From contig DATGLV010000037.1 of the NCBI GenBank assembly GCA_035293945.1, positions 62,001 through 126,000 on the forward strand: a stretch of DNA of 64,000 bases, written 5' to 3'. The DNA is from VAZQ01 sp035293945. Its GTDB lineage: Bacteria; Pseudomonadota; Alphaproteobacteria; Rhizobiales; Xanthobacteraceae. Below the pieces are notes generated by a model, which made no database searches, was not told the DNA's origin, and worked only from the letters and a program-made list of their open reading frames with translations. Positions within the stretch are counted from its first letter, which is position 1. Each line of letters opens with the position of its first letter. Positions 24,587 to 32,974 of this stretch are shown in pieces. A program made the position numbers and the translations under genes.

Positions 24587-25668
24587 GATCGGGCTCCCTT
24601 CCCGGCGCTGACCTGCTCCAGAACCCGCGCGAACGACTTCGCCGAATCCTCCCAGGATGGATAGGCTTTGGCGGCCTCGCGCGCCCCAGCCGCCAACCGT
24701 CCGCGCCGCGCCGCGTCCCCGATCAGCTCGCGCAGGACGGCGGAAAGCGCCGCAGCATCGTCGGGAGCAATGAGCACCCCCGCCCCTGCCGGCACCGTAT
24801 CCGGAACGGCGCCGGCGCGGGTACCGATCACCGGCACGCCGTGAGCGATGGCTTCCGCATAGGCCATGCCGTAACCCTCGAAGCGGGACGGCAGCACGAA
24901 CAGGTCGGCGGCGGCGTAGAGCAGCGCAAGCCGCTCGGGCGCGACCGCGCCCGTGAACGTGATGCGCGAGCGGAGCCCCAATCGCGCGATGTCAGAGTCC
25001 AGCGCCTGCGCGGTCTCGATGCTGCGCGTGCGATCGCCCGCGATTGTGAGATGCCAGGAAAGATCGTGCAGCTCGGCCAGCGCCTTGACCAGGACATCGT
25101 AGCCCTTGCGCGGGACGACGCTTCCGACGGCAAGAAGGTTGATCATCGTGGGGCACGAGCGGCGCTGGACCGCCACGCGATCGATGCCCGGCCGCACGAT
25201 GCTGAGGCGTTCGGGCACGACCGCATAATCGAGGGCCAGCAGTCGCGCGGTTGCCGGGCTGGTCACGATGACATGTCGTGCACAATCAAGCGCCGCACGC
25301 TCGCCGGCAGCAAAAACGGCGGCCTCCGCCGCGTTCAGCCCGGTTTCCAAAGCCAGCGGATGATGCACCAGCGCCACCAGCCGGCATTGGCCGGCCAGCG
25401 CCTGCGCCTCCGCGGCCAGCACCCCAAAGGCGAGGCCATCGATCACGATCGGCCGTTCGCCGGCGAGCGCAGCGATGGCACGGCGCGCCGCGGCGCGCAC
25501 CTCGAGCGGGGGCCGTGGAAAGCTGTCGCCGATATCGCAGATCTCGATGTCCCAGCCGAGAGCTTGGAGTCCCCTGATGATGCGCCGATCGTAGGTATAG
25601 CCGCCGGTCGGCGTCGCAAGATCGCCCGGCACCATAAACGCAGCCGCCTTGGGCGTCGTCGTCACCAC
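24583..25668 (-). CDS. Glycosyltransferase family 4 protein
   Basis: The 361-residue protein has the GT-B fold signs of GT4: a GDLATPTGGYTYDRRI glycine loop at the start, VGSVVPRKGYDVLVKALAEL after the linker and SRFEGYGMAYAEAIAHGVPV with the EX7E motif near residue 265. It transfers a sugar from a nucleotide donor to an unknown acceptor. A GTG at 25668 is needed to keep the first strand. It begins right after the pterin-synthase-like stop and overlaps the methyltransferase gene, so these form one operon. Confidence 0.85.
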   Translation of the reverse strand: MVTTTPKAAAFMVPGDLATPTGGYTYDRRIIRGLQALGWDIEICDIGDSFPRPPLEVRAAARRAIAALAGERPIVIDGLAFGVLAAEAQALAGQCRLVALVHHPLALETGLNAAEAAVFAAGERAALDCARHVIVTSPATARLLALDYAVVPERLSIVRPGIDRVAVQRRSCPTMINLLAVGSVVPRKGYDVLVKALAELHDLSWHLTIAGDRTRSIETAQALDSDIARLGLRSRITFTGAVAPERLALLYAAADLFVLPSRFEGYGMAYAEAIAHGVPVIGTRAGAVPDTVPAGAGVLIAPDDAAALSAVLRELIGDAARRGRLAAGAREAAKAYPSWEDSAKSFARVLEQVSAGKGARS

Positions 25669-25669
25669 A

Positions 25670-26083
25670 TCACCACAAAGGCGCCTCGTACGAGGCGCTC
25701 GCGGACGGCGATTCCAGAACGGTCACGCGGATCGCCTTGAGCTCGCGTCCGTCACGCCCGAGCCTGCCCGACCGAGCCGCACCAGCGAGATGATCGAATA
25801 CATGCTTGGTGACGAACTCGGTCGTTGTGTTGATGCCCTTGAACTCAGGAATTTCATCGAGATTGCGGTAGGCGAGCGGGCTCAAGACCTCCTTCAGCAC
25901 TTCATGAGCGCGGCCGATATCGATGACGATGCCGTATTGATCCACCGTTTCGGCCAAGAAGGCTGCACGCACCACAAAGGTCGCGCCGTGCAGTCGCTGC
26001 GCAGGCCCAAACACCTCTCCACGGAAGGAATGGGCGATCATGATCTGGTCGGAGACTTCGACTGCAAACACCGATGACCTCAC
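25670..26083 (-). CDS. 6-pyruvoyl-tetrahydropterin synthase / QueD-family homologue lacking key residues
   Basis: The 137-residue length and the order of motifs (IMIAHSF, then RLHGATFVVRAAF, and a C-terminal VTVLESPSASASYEA with the conserved glutamate) match the PTPS/QueD family. However, the usual CxRLHGH is AQRLHGA here: the catalytic cysteine is alanine and one of three zinc histidines is missing. It may therefore act on another pterin-like or pyrimidine substrate, or be a binding protein. The GTG at 26083 follows the stop of the dehydrogenase gene directly; GTG 26071 is an alternative. Confidence 0.78.
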   Translation of the reverse strand: MRSSVFAVEVSDQIMIAHSFRGEVFGPAQRLHGATFVVRAAFLAETVDQYGIVIDIGRAHEVLKEVLSPLAYRNLDEIPEFKGINTTTEFVTKHVFDHLAGAARSGRLGRDGRELKAIRVTVLESPSASASYEAPLW

Positions 26084-27109
26084 CTAGTGGGTTCCGCTTG
26101 ATCCATAGTCGATGACCGGACAGCGCGCGTCGCCTTGCGCACGCAAAATCTCGGGCAGGCGCTGCGGCAGATCGGCAAACAAGACGGCCGGCGCGAGCAG
26201 CGCGTCGAGGGCGGGATCGGCGAGGAGATCGAGCGCCGCCGCAAGGCGACGGGACCTTTCCCAGCGCGGCCGATGCGACGGCGCGACCTCGCCGACCTGG
26301 CTCGCCAAGAGCCTGAGCCGGCGGCTGTGAAAAGCTTCGCCCAGAGGCGCCGTCACCTCGTCGGCCCCGTACCAGCTCATCTCGACGATGGCGGCTTCCT
26401 GCCCCGCGCTCGCCAGAGCCGTCGCCAGCCCACTCGCCGAGGCGCTCGCATGAAAGACCAAATCGCAGTCGTGCGGTGCATCCGACGGCGGCGCAAAAGC
26501 TGCCCCGAGCGTTTGAGCGATCTCACGCCGAGACGGCGCCACATCGATTACGGTGACCTCGGCCCCCGGCAGCCGCGAGCACAGCCGCGCGACCAGCAGG
26601 CCGACGACGCCCCCTCCCACCACGGCGATGCGGTCGGCCGGGCCCGGGGCGCCATCCCACACCGCATTGAGCGCCGTCTCCATATTTGCGGCAAGGACCG
26701 CGCGCGCGGGCGGTACGTCACGCGGTACCGGCACCACCGCGCTTACCGGCAGCGTAAAGACGCGCTGATGCGGATGCAGTGCGAAAACTACCCGTCCCGC
26801 AAGCTCGCCGGACCCCCCCGCCACGCGCCCTACGGTGGCGTAACCGTATTTTGCAGGGAATGGAAAGGCACCCCCCATATGCGGCGCACGCATCCGCTGA
26901 TATTGGCTTGCCGGCACGCGCCCCTCGAACACGAGGCGCTCGGTGCCGCGGCTGACGGCGCCGAACAATGAGCGCACTTCAACCTCGCCGGCGGCCGGCG
27001 CCGGCACAGATTCAGGGCGCAGCTCGGCGCGGCCGGCCGCCACATACCAGAGCGCCTCTGTCGATTGCTCCTTCAATCTAGTGCCCCGCTTCGGAAGTTC
27101 GTGATACAT
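26084..27109 (-). CDS. MDR (zinc-type alcohol dehydrogenase-like) oxidoreductase
   Basis: The product has a medium-chain dehydrogenase layout: a GroES-like half with GAVSRGTERLVFEGRVP and KYGYATVGRV, then a Rossmann half with IAVVGGGVVGLLVARLCSRL and TVIDVAPSRREIAQTLGA. The usual structural-zinc cysteines are absent. It resembles the zinc-binding-dehydrogenase subgroup found in cofactor-like clusters (compare chlorophyll BchC-like proteins). It is the first gene of the minus-strand operon with the pterin-synthase-like, GT4 and methyltransferase genes. The ATG at 27109 lies inside the shared box; a later GTG is possible. Confidence 0.75.
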   Translation of the reverse strand: MYHELPKRGTRLKEQSTEALWYVAAGRAELRPESVPAPAAGEVEVRSLFGAVSRGTERLVFEGRVPASQYQRMRAPHMGGAFPFPAKYGYATVGRVAGGSGELAGRVVFALHPHQRVFTLPVSAVVPVPRDVPPARAVLAANMETALNAVWDGAPGPADRIAVVGGGVVGLLVARLCSRLPGAEVTVIDVAPSRREIAQTLGAAFAPPSDAPHDCDLVFHASASASGLATALASAGQEAAIVEMSWYGADEVTAPLGEAFHSRRLRLLASQVGEVAPSHRPRWERSRRLAAALDLLADPALDALLAPAVLFADLPQRLPEILRAQGDARCPVIDYGSSGTH

Positions 27110-27115
27110 CGCGGC
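27079..27115 (+). promoter_or_regulatory. Dispersed box, copy C, between divergent cluster genes
   Basis: The plus strand reads GTGCCCCGCTTCGGAAGTTC then GTGATACATCGCGGC. It ends 45 nt above the ATG at 27160 of the fused glycosyltransferase, the same geometry as copy B before the creatininase-family gene. It overlaps the beginning of the dehydrogenase gene. Confidence 0.45.
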
Positions 27116-27159
27116 AGCCACCGCTATACCGGTTGGCGCGGGGGAACACACCTCTTTCC

Positions 27160-29697
27160 ATGCTCGAGCTTTCGACCCGCAACAAGGCCGTGGCCGGGCA
27201 GCCGCTTGTCGCCCGGCAAATCTTGTTCTTTACCCTGGTCGGACTGTCGATCGCCGTCCTGGTCTGGTTGTTCGTCCTCGCCCTGTCGGTCGGCCGCTTC
27301 GGCGCGCTCGACATCTTGCTGACTATTCTGTTCGCCATAACGCTGCCCTGGACGGTCATCGGCTTCTGGAACGCCCTCATCGGTCTCTTGATCATGCGCT
27401 TGGCGCGCGATCCGGTCGCCGCCGTCACCCCGGTCGCCGGCCAGGTGCGCGGCGATGAGCCGATCTCGACTTCGACCGCGATCCTCGTCTGCATCCGCAA
27501 CGAGCCGCCGGCGCGGGTCATCCGCGGGCTTGCCCCGATGCTCGAGAGCCTCGCTGCGGCTGGAGTCGGGGGCTGCTTTCACCTCTATGTGCTGAGCGAT
27601 ACCAGCGATCCCGCAGTGGCAGCAGCCGAGGACGAAAGCTTCGCCGCGTTTGCGCAGGAATGGCAGGGCCGCATCGGCGTCACCTATCGGCGGCGCACTG
27701 CGAATGCCGGCTACAAGGCCGGCAATATCCGCGATTTTTGCCGGCGCTGGGGTGCTGGCCACGATTTCGCGATCGTGCTCGATGCCGACAGCGTCATGAC
27801 CGGGAGCGCGATGCTCCGCCTCGTCCGCATCATGCAGATCGCACCGCGGCTCGGAATCCTGCAGAGCCTCGTCATCGGCATGCCGGCAATGAGCGCATTT
27901 GCCCGCCTGTTCCAGTTCGGCATGCGGCTTTCCATGCGCTCATATACAATCGGCAGCGCCTGGTGGCAGGGAGACTGTGGTCCTTATTGGGGACACAACG
28001 CGATCATCCGCCTTGCCCCGTTCATGCAGCATTGCGAGCTGCCGCTTCTGCCGGAGAGCGCGCTGGTCGGTGGGCACGTGCTCAGCCATGATCAGGTCGA
28101 GGCCGTGCTGATGCGTCGTGCCGGCTACGAGGTGCGCGTGCTGGCCGAGGAAGGCGAGAGCTTCGAGCAGAACCCGCCGACCCTGATCGAGTTCATCCGC
28201 CGCGATCTACGCTGGTGCCAAGGCAATATGCAGTACTGGCACTTTCTGGTGCTGCCGAACCTTCAACCGGTCAGCCGTTATCAGCTCGGCTTCGCCATCC
28301 TGATGTTTCTTGGGTCGCCGGCATGGATGGGCCTCCTGGTTCTGGGCACTCTCGCGGTTGCGCTCGCCGGCTCTGCCGAGCCTTTCATCCACCCAGTCAC
28401 CGGCATGGCGCTGTTCGCGACTATCCTGGTCATGTGGTTTGCGCCGAATATCGCGACTGCGATCGATGTGCTGTCACGACCCAAACAGCGGCTGGCGTTC
28501 GGCGGGGCCTTGCGGTTCACGCTGAGCGCAGTCGCGCAGACGATCTTTGTGCTGCTGCTGTTACCGATCATGTGGTTTGGCCACACGGCGTTCCTGATCC
28601 GCCTGCTGCTTGGCCGTTCGATCGGCTGGACCGCGCAGGCGCGCGACGATCACGCGGTGCCCGTTGCGGTCGCCGCCCGGCAGCTCTGGCCGCAGACGTT
28701 GCTGGGGCTCGCCTCGTTGACAACGCTGGCGCTGACGCTCCCCGCCGCTGTTCCGTACGCCCTGTTCATCGCGGGCGGTCTTGCTTTGTCGATCCCGTTC
28801 GCGGTCGTTACCGCCGCGCCGCGGCTCGGCCGCGCGCTGGTGGCGATCGGCTTCTGCCGTCTTCCGGAGGAGATTGCTCCGCCCGCGGAGCTGGCCGCGC
28901 TCGGCCTGCCCGCAATTGAGACCGCGGCCGCCGCAGCCAGCAACCTCACGCTGCGTGAGCAGGTGCAGGCGGGCGCGGGCGTGCTCCGCTCGCTGCGGAT
29001 CTACTATCTCGATCGCAGCCGCACCGCCGCCATGGCGCGCTTTTATGCGCCGCTGGTGCGGCCGGGTGAGCTCGTGTTCGACATCGGCGCCCATGTTGGG
29101 GACCGCGTCGCTTGCTTCCGCAAGCTCGGCGCCCGCGTGGTCGCGGTCGAGCCGCAGCCTGCCGTCCTTCAGGTGCTGCGCCTGCTCCATGGCCGCGATG
29201 GCGCGGTCGTGATCGAGCCGCAAGCCGTCAGCCGGACCGCCGGCAGCCTCGATCTCAGGCTCAATCTTGCCAATCCCACCGTCTCCACCGCGTCATCCGC
29301 CTTCATAGAGGCTGCGGTCGGCGCGCCCGGCTGGGAGGGACAGGCCTGGACGCGAGCGATCCGCGTTGCCGTCACCACGCTCGACGCGCTGATTGCGCGC
29401 CATGGCAGGCCTGCCTTCATCAAGATCGATGTCGAGGGCTTCGAGGCCGATGTGCTGGCAGGCCTCAGCCATCGGGTGCCGGCGCTGTCGTTTGAATTCA
29501 CCACCATCGCACGCGAGGTGGCGCTCGCCTGCATCGCGCGCTGCCGCGAGCTTGGCCTTACTCGCTTCAATGCAGCCCTGGGCGAAAGCCAAACGTTCGT
29601 TCACCCGGGCTGGCGCAGCAGCGACGAAATCATTGCCTGGCTCCAGAGCCAGCCTGATAGCGTCAATTCCGGCGATATTTATGCACTGCAGCCTTGA
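27160..29697 (+). CDS. OpgH/MdoH-like glycosyltransferase fused to an FkbM-type methyltransferase
   Basis: About 845 residues in two parts. Residues about 1-560 are a membrane GT2 like glucan glucosyltransferase H: two early membrane helices, catalytic acidic VLDADSVMTG, CGPYWGHNAIIRLAPF, ALVGGHVLSHDQVEA, RRDLRWCQGNMQYWHF, then further helices. Residues about 600-845 are an FkbM methyltransferase: VFDIGAHVGDRVACFRKLGA, VVAVEPQPAV, FIKIDVEGFEADVLAGL. It may make and methylate a periplasmic glucan or glycan. The partner OpgG is not nearby. ATG 27160 was preferred to an upstream TTG. Confidence 0.85.
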   Translation: MLELSTRNKAVAGQPLVARQILFFTLVGLSIAVLVWLFVLALSVGRFGALDILLTILFAITLPWTVIGFWNALIGLLIMRLARDPVAAVTPVAGQVRGDEPISTSTAILVCIRNEPPARVIRGLAPMLESLAAAGVGGCFHLYVLSDTSDPAVAAAEDESFAAFAQEWQGRIGVTYRRRTANAGYKAGNIRDFCRRWGAGHDFAIVLDADSVMTGSAMLRLVRIMQIAPRLGILQSLVIGMPAMSAFARLFQFGMRLSMRSYTIGSAWWQGDCGPYWGHNAIIRLAPFMQHCELPLLPESALVGGHVLSHDQVEAVLMRRAGYEVRVLAEEGESFEQNPPTLIEFIRRDLRWCQGNMQYWHFLVLPNLQPVSRYQLGFAILMFLGSPAWMGLLVLGTLAVALAGSAEPFIHPVTGMALFATILVMWFAPNIATAIDVLSRPKQRLAFGGALRFTLSAVAQTIFVLLLLPIMWFGHTAFLIRLLLGRSIGWTAQARDDHAVPVAVAARQLWPQTLLGLASLTTLALTLPAAVPYALFIAGGLALSIPFAVVTAAPRLGRALVAIGFCRLPEEIAPPAELAALGLPAIETAAAAASNLTLREQVQAGAGVLRSLRIYYLDRSRTAAMARFYAPLVRPGELVFDIGAHVGDRVACFRKLGARVVAVEPQPAVLQVLRLLHGRDGAVVIEPQAVSRTAGSLDLRLNLANPTVSTASSAFIEAAVGAPGWEGQAWTRAIRVAVTTLDALIARHGRPAFIKIDVEGFEADVLAGLSHRVPALSFEFTTIAREVALACIARCRELGLTRFNAALGESQTFVHPGWRSSDEIIAWLQSQPDSVNSGDIYALQP

Positions 29698-29727
29698 ACA
29701 TTGAACGTTAGTCGCGTCCCCGGAAAA

Positions 29728-29777
29728 GCATGTCCCGCCAAAGCGGCCCCGGACCCCGGTTCCGAAAAAGGACACGC
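29728..29777. repeat. Degenerate copy of the nested-palindrome repeat
   Basis: Outer arms GCATGTCC and GGACACGC with inner CCGGTTCCGAAA, matching in layout the better copy at 32975-33024. It lies just after the OpgH-FkbM stop. Confidence 0.35.
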
Positions 29778-29788
29778 GCAAGTCTCGA

Positions 29789-30094
29789 TTAATGGGTCCA
29801 GGCTTCTCGGCGCTTGAAGGAAAAATTGTCCGAGTAGGACATCGCGGCGTTCGTTGCCCGTTTCGGCGCAAAGACCTGATAGGCGATGCCATGGCGCTCG
29901 CAATAGGCGACCGCCTCCTCGGCGCTGTCGAAGCGCAGACGTATCTGCTGCGCCATATCGCCTGAGCTCGTCCACCCCATCAGTGGCTCGATCTCGCGCG
30001 GCTCTGCCGGCTCGAAATCGAGCACCCACTCTTTCGTCTTGGCACTACCCGACTGCATGGCGGTCTTCGCCGGCTTGTAGATTCTCGCATTCAC
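29789..30094 (-). CDS. NDUFS4-like ETC complex I accessory subunit
   Basis: The 101-residue product starts NARIYKPAKTAMQSG (the alphaproteobacterial NDUFS4 signature), followed by WVLDFEPAEPREIEPLMGWT, SSGDMAQQIRLRFDSAEEAV and AYCERHGIAYQVFAPK. It is the accessory 18-kDa subunit of complex I, and sits on the matrix/cytoplasmic side. The true start is a GTG at 30094; the longer frame to 30136 adds an unlikely leader. A tRNA-Pro gene is divided from it by about 70 nt upstream. Confidence 0.88.
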   Translation of the reverse strand: MNARIYKPAKTAMQSGSAKTKEWVLDFEPAEPREIEPLMGWTSSGDMAQQIRLRFDSAEEAVAYCERHGIAYQVFAPKRATNAAMSYSDNFSFKRREAWTH

Positions 30095-30160
30095 GATCGG
30101 ACCGCCCTTGTCAAAAGTTCGTCGCCTGAACACCAAATGTGGAATCAGGGTCGGCCGGCT

Positions 30161-30237
30161 GGTCGGGGCAGCAGGATTTGAACCTGCGACCTGGAGTACC
30201 CAAAACTCCCGCGCTACCAGGCTGCGCTATACCCCGA
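30161..30237 (-). tRNA. tRNA-Pro (TGG anticodon)
   Basis: Minus strand: acceptor CGGGGTA from 30237 pairs with the 3' strand ending in ACCA at 30161. The anticodon arm is GGAGT-TTTGGGT-ACTCC, with anticodon TGG. The T arm contains GGTTCAAATCC, and CCA is encoded. Confidence 0.95.
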
Positions 30238-30355
30238 AAGGCAACCGGCGGACGCCCAATGGCCTCTCAATGAGCCCCTCGATACACGCTTCAGCAGACG
30301 CCAGCAAGGCGCGTGCCGGCGCGCAGAGCGCCCTCGGCTCCTTGCCGAGAAAGTT

Positions 30356-30826
30356 TCAATGCGCACTGAAAATAGAGCCGCCGACCCGGTCGCCCGGAGC
30401 AATGCCGAGCTTCTTGGCGGTGCCGCCGATCACTTCGAGAACGGCGCGCACGGGCCCGCCCGAGGGGATGTTCTTCTCTGAAAGGGGCTCGGCGTTCTCC
30501 GCGATGCGCAGGATACGGCCATCGCCGCGAATGAAGATCATGTCGAGAGGAATGTAGGTGTTCTTCATCCAGAAGGCGACCGGCTGGTCGAACTGGAAGT
30601 CGAACAGCATGCCGTGGCCTTCCGGCAGCTCACGCCTGAACATCAGGCCGCGCTCCTTTTCCTCAGGCGTGATCGCCATCTCGACCTGAAATGTGTGCAC
30701 GCCGCTCTTGCTGGCGATCTCCAAGGTCTGCAGATCCGCCGCCCTGGCGAGGCCTGCCGTCGACGCCGCCAGCGCCAAGATGACGACAGCGAATGCCTGC
30801 TGCGCCGAGCCGCACCGGGACTTCAT
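30356..30826 (-). CDS. Secreted DUF192-family protein
   Basis: The 156-residue product has a signal peptide (MKSRCGSAQQAFAVVILALA to about residue 31) and the DUF192 core: FQVEMAITPEEKERGLMFRR, MLFDFQFDQPVAFWMKNTYI and PLDMIFI, ending in GGTAKKLGIAPGDRV. The family is a small beta-barrel of unknown function, often exported. It lies between tRNA-Pro and the double cold-shock gene on the same strand. The ATG at 30826 gives a proper signal peptide, whereas the longer frame does not. Confidence 0.85.
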   Translation of the reverse strand: MKSRCGSAQQAFAVVILALAASTAGLARAADLQTLEIASKSGVHTFQVEMAITPEEKERGLMFRRELPEGHGMLFDFQFDQPVAFWMKNTYIPLDMIFIRGDGRILRIAENAEPLSEKNIPSGGPVRAVLEVIGGTAKKLGIAPGDRVGGSIFSAH

Positions 30827-30885
30827 GGAAAGAATTGAATGAGCGAAGAATGCCGACGCCGCAGCGAAAGCACGCACCGCTTTAG

Positions 30886-31506
30886 TCAGTGCGAAACGGC
30901 GCCGAGTGGTCCGCCTTCCGGGTGCACTTCTGCCGCCATCAGGCCTTTCGGCCCGGGTCCAAACCGTACCAGGACATACTGCCCCGGCCGCAGCTCGGTG
31001 ATGCCGAACCGTCGCAAGGTTTCCATGTGCACGAAGATGTCGGGCGTACCCTCGCCCCGAGTGAGAAACCCAAATCCACGCAAACGATTGAACCATTTGA
31101 CCTGTGCCCGCTCGAGTCCGCTCGTGGGGGCGACAATAACATGAGTTCGCGGCGGTGGCATCTGCGCTGGATGCACTGCCGTCGATTCGTCCATCGACAG
31201 GATGCGAAATGCTTGCAGACCGCGCGGGCGCTGCAGCACCTCACAGACGACCCGCGCGCCCTCGTAGGCAACCTGGTAGCCGTCGCGACGCAGGCAGGTC
31301 ACATGCAGGAGGATGTCTGGCATGCCGTTGTCGGGAACGATGAAGCCATATCCCTTCGACACGTCAAACCATTTGATCGCCCCGGAAAGCTCGATGACGG
31401 TCGCCGTTTCATCGGCGAGGTCTACCGAACGGTCGAGACTGAGACCATTCGATCCCGGTGCTTTGGTATCCATGCCGTCCGACGCCATGACGCCGCACGC
31501 TGCCAT
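30886..31506 (-). CDS. Cold-shock protein with two cold-shock domains
   Basis: The 206-residue product has two CSDs: residues about 40-105 (GAIKWFDVSKGYGFIVPDNG, PDILLHVTCLRRDGY) and about 130-195 (AQVKWFNRLRGFGFLTRGEG, PDIFVHMETLRRFGI). The RNA-binding aromatic motifs are present in both. Rhizobiales have such double-CSD proteins alongside single-domain CspA; they probably bind single-stranded RNA. About 35 residues precede the first domain; the ATG at 31506 or one 18-33 nt later may be used. Confidence 0.88.
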   Translation of the reverse strand: MAACGVMASDGMDTKAPGSNGLSLDRSVDLADETATVIELSGAIKWFDVSKGYGFIVPDNGMPDILLHVTCLRRDGYQVAYEGARVVCEVLQRPRGLQAFRILSMDESTAVHPAQMPPPRTHVIVAPTSGLERAQVKWFNRLRGFGFLTRGEGTPDIFVHMETLRRFGITELRPGQYVLVRFGPGPKGLMAAEVHPEGGPLGAVSH

Positions 31507-31650
31507 CTTGATCTGGGCGTCTCTTCCGGACGCTGCGAATCTGTCTTACTCGATCAAGGATAGCACCGGTCCGCTCACGGAAAAGACCAAAATTCATTGG
31601 CACGCCAAAAGTCGTGATTCCCTGTGAACATCTTTTTCGATGCTCCCGAA

Positions 31651-32418
31651 TCAATGCGCGATAAAGCAGGCAAGAGCCGTGCCGATGTCTTCGCGTATGA
31701 CGAGATCGGCAATCGCGTCGAATTCAGTGGCTTGGCGGTTGATGATGACAAGACGAGCACCGTTCTTTTTGGCCAGCAGCGGGAACCCTGCCGCCGGCCA
31801 CACCACCAGCGACGATCCCACCGCCAAGAACAGATCGCAAGCAAGAGCAAGCTCTTCCGCTCGCTGCATGGCCGCCTCCGGCATGGCCTGCCCAAAGGAG
31901 ATCGTTGCGGATTTGATCGGACCGCCGCATGCGCTGCAGTCGGGCGCTGCCGTTCCGCGCCCGGCGACAAAGCGCTCCTTTACCCACGCGAGCTCGTATC
32001 GTTCGCCGCAGGAAAGACAGAGCGCATAGGTCGTGTTGCCATGCAACTCGACGACATCTTCCTCAGCGATTCCAGACATCTGATGCAGGTTGTCGATGTT
32101 CTGCGTGACCACCGCCGGGACCTTGCCGGCCCGGTAGAGACAGGCGAGCGCGATGTGTCCGCGGGCAGGCTTCGCTGTTGCAAACTCATCTTCCATGGCG
32201 AAGCGCCGACGCCAAGCTTCGATGCGCATCTCATGGCTCGCGAGGAATTCGTCGAAAGGAATCGGCCGGTTCTGGGTCCAGCGTCCACCCGGAGAACGAA
32301 AGTCCGGTATCCCGCTTTCCGTGGATATTCCTGCACCGGTAAACGGCAGCACCTTCGTGGCGGCCGCCACCAAGGCCTTGAGCTCGGTAATCCCGGTACC
32401 GATATCCGGCGCGAACAT
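31651..32418 (-). CDS. cobB: Sir2-family NAD-dependent protein deacylase (CobB-like)
   Basis: The 255-residue product has the sirtuin motifs in order: FTGAGISTESGIPDFRSPGG, TQNIDNLHQMSG, the catalytic histidine in VELHGNTTYA, zinc cysteines in LCLSCGERYE and CSACGG, and VGSSLVVWPAAGFP. It removes acyl groups from lysines with NAD, producing nicotinamide and O-acyl-ADP-ribose. It is divergent from the glyoxalase gene, separated by 40 nt. The ATG at 32418 gives the usual family length. Confidence 0.9.
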   Translation of the reverse strand: MFAPDIGTGITELKALVAAATKVLPFTGAGISTESGIPDFRSPGGRWTQNRPIPFDEFLASHEMRIEAWRRRFAMEDEFATAKPARGHIALACLYRAGKVPAVVTQNIDNLHQMSGIAEEDVVELHGNTTYALCLSCGERYELAWVKERFVAGRGTAAPDCSACGGPIKSATISFGQAMPEAAMQRAEELALACDLFLAVGSSLVVWPAAGFPLLAKKNGARLVIINRQATEFDAIADLVIREDIGTALACFIAH

Positions 32419-32458
32419 TTATGGTTGGGGCCCGTTCCAGCCGATTATGAGGACCTTC

Positions 32459-32914
32459 ATGCGCTATCTGCACACGATGCTCCGCGTGCGCAACCTCGAT
32501 TCCGCGCTCGAATTTTATTGCAACGCTCTCGGGCTCGTCGAGGTTCAGCGACGCGTCGATGAAAAAGGACGCTACACGCTGGTATTCCTGGCGGCGCCGG
32601 ATGACACCAATCAGCTGGCGCAAAGCAAGGGACCGGGCCGTGGCGCGCCGCTGGTCGAGCTCACCTATAACTGGGACGGCGAAGACTATGGCGAAGCTCG
32701 CTACTTCGGTCATCTCGCCTATGAGGTCGACGACATCTATGCGACCTGCGAAAGACTGATGAAAGCCGGAGTCACGATCAATCGACCTCCGCGGGACGGG
32801 ATGATGGCCTTCGTGCGCTCACCCGACCGGCAATCGATCGAGCTGTTGCAAAAGGGATCCGCAAGGGCACCGCAGGAGCCGTGGGCCTCGATGCCCAATA
32901 CCGGCCATTGGTGA
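32459..32914 (+). CDS. gloA: Lactoylglutathione lyase (glyoxalase I)
   Basis: The 151-residue product begins MRYLHTMLRVRNLDSALEFY and continues with CNALGLVEVQRR, LVELTYNWDGEDYGEARYFG, HLAYEVDDI and RSPDRQSIELLQKG, matching the metal-binding VOC fold of GloA. It isomerises the methylglyoxal-glutathione hemithioacetal to lactoylglutathione. An ATGAGGA stretch just upstream of ATG 32459 supplies the binding site, although ATG 32447 is also in frame. Confidence 0.9.
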   Translation: MRYLHTMLRVRNLDSALEFYCNALGLVEVQRRVDEKGRYTLVFLAAPDDTNQLAQSKGPGRGAPLVELTYNWDGEDYGEARYFGHLAYEVDDIYATCERLMKAGVTINRPPRDGMMAFVRSPDRQSIELLQKGSARAPQEPWASMPNTGHW

Positions 32915-32974
32915 GCGGCAATCCGCATTGCTTGCCGCACCACCCAAACGCCTCTATATGTCGCGGCGCCCACA

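Noticed and set aside
32411..32432. EcfG-type promoter before the sirtuin gene
   Set aside because: GGAAC is present, but the spacing puts the -10 over the start codon.
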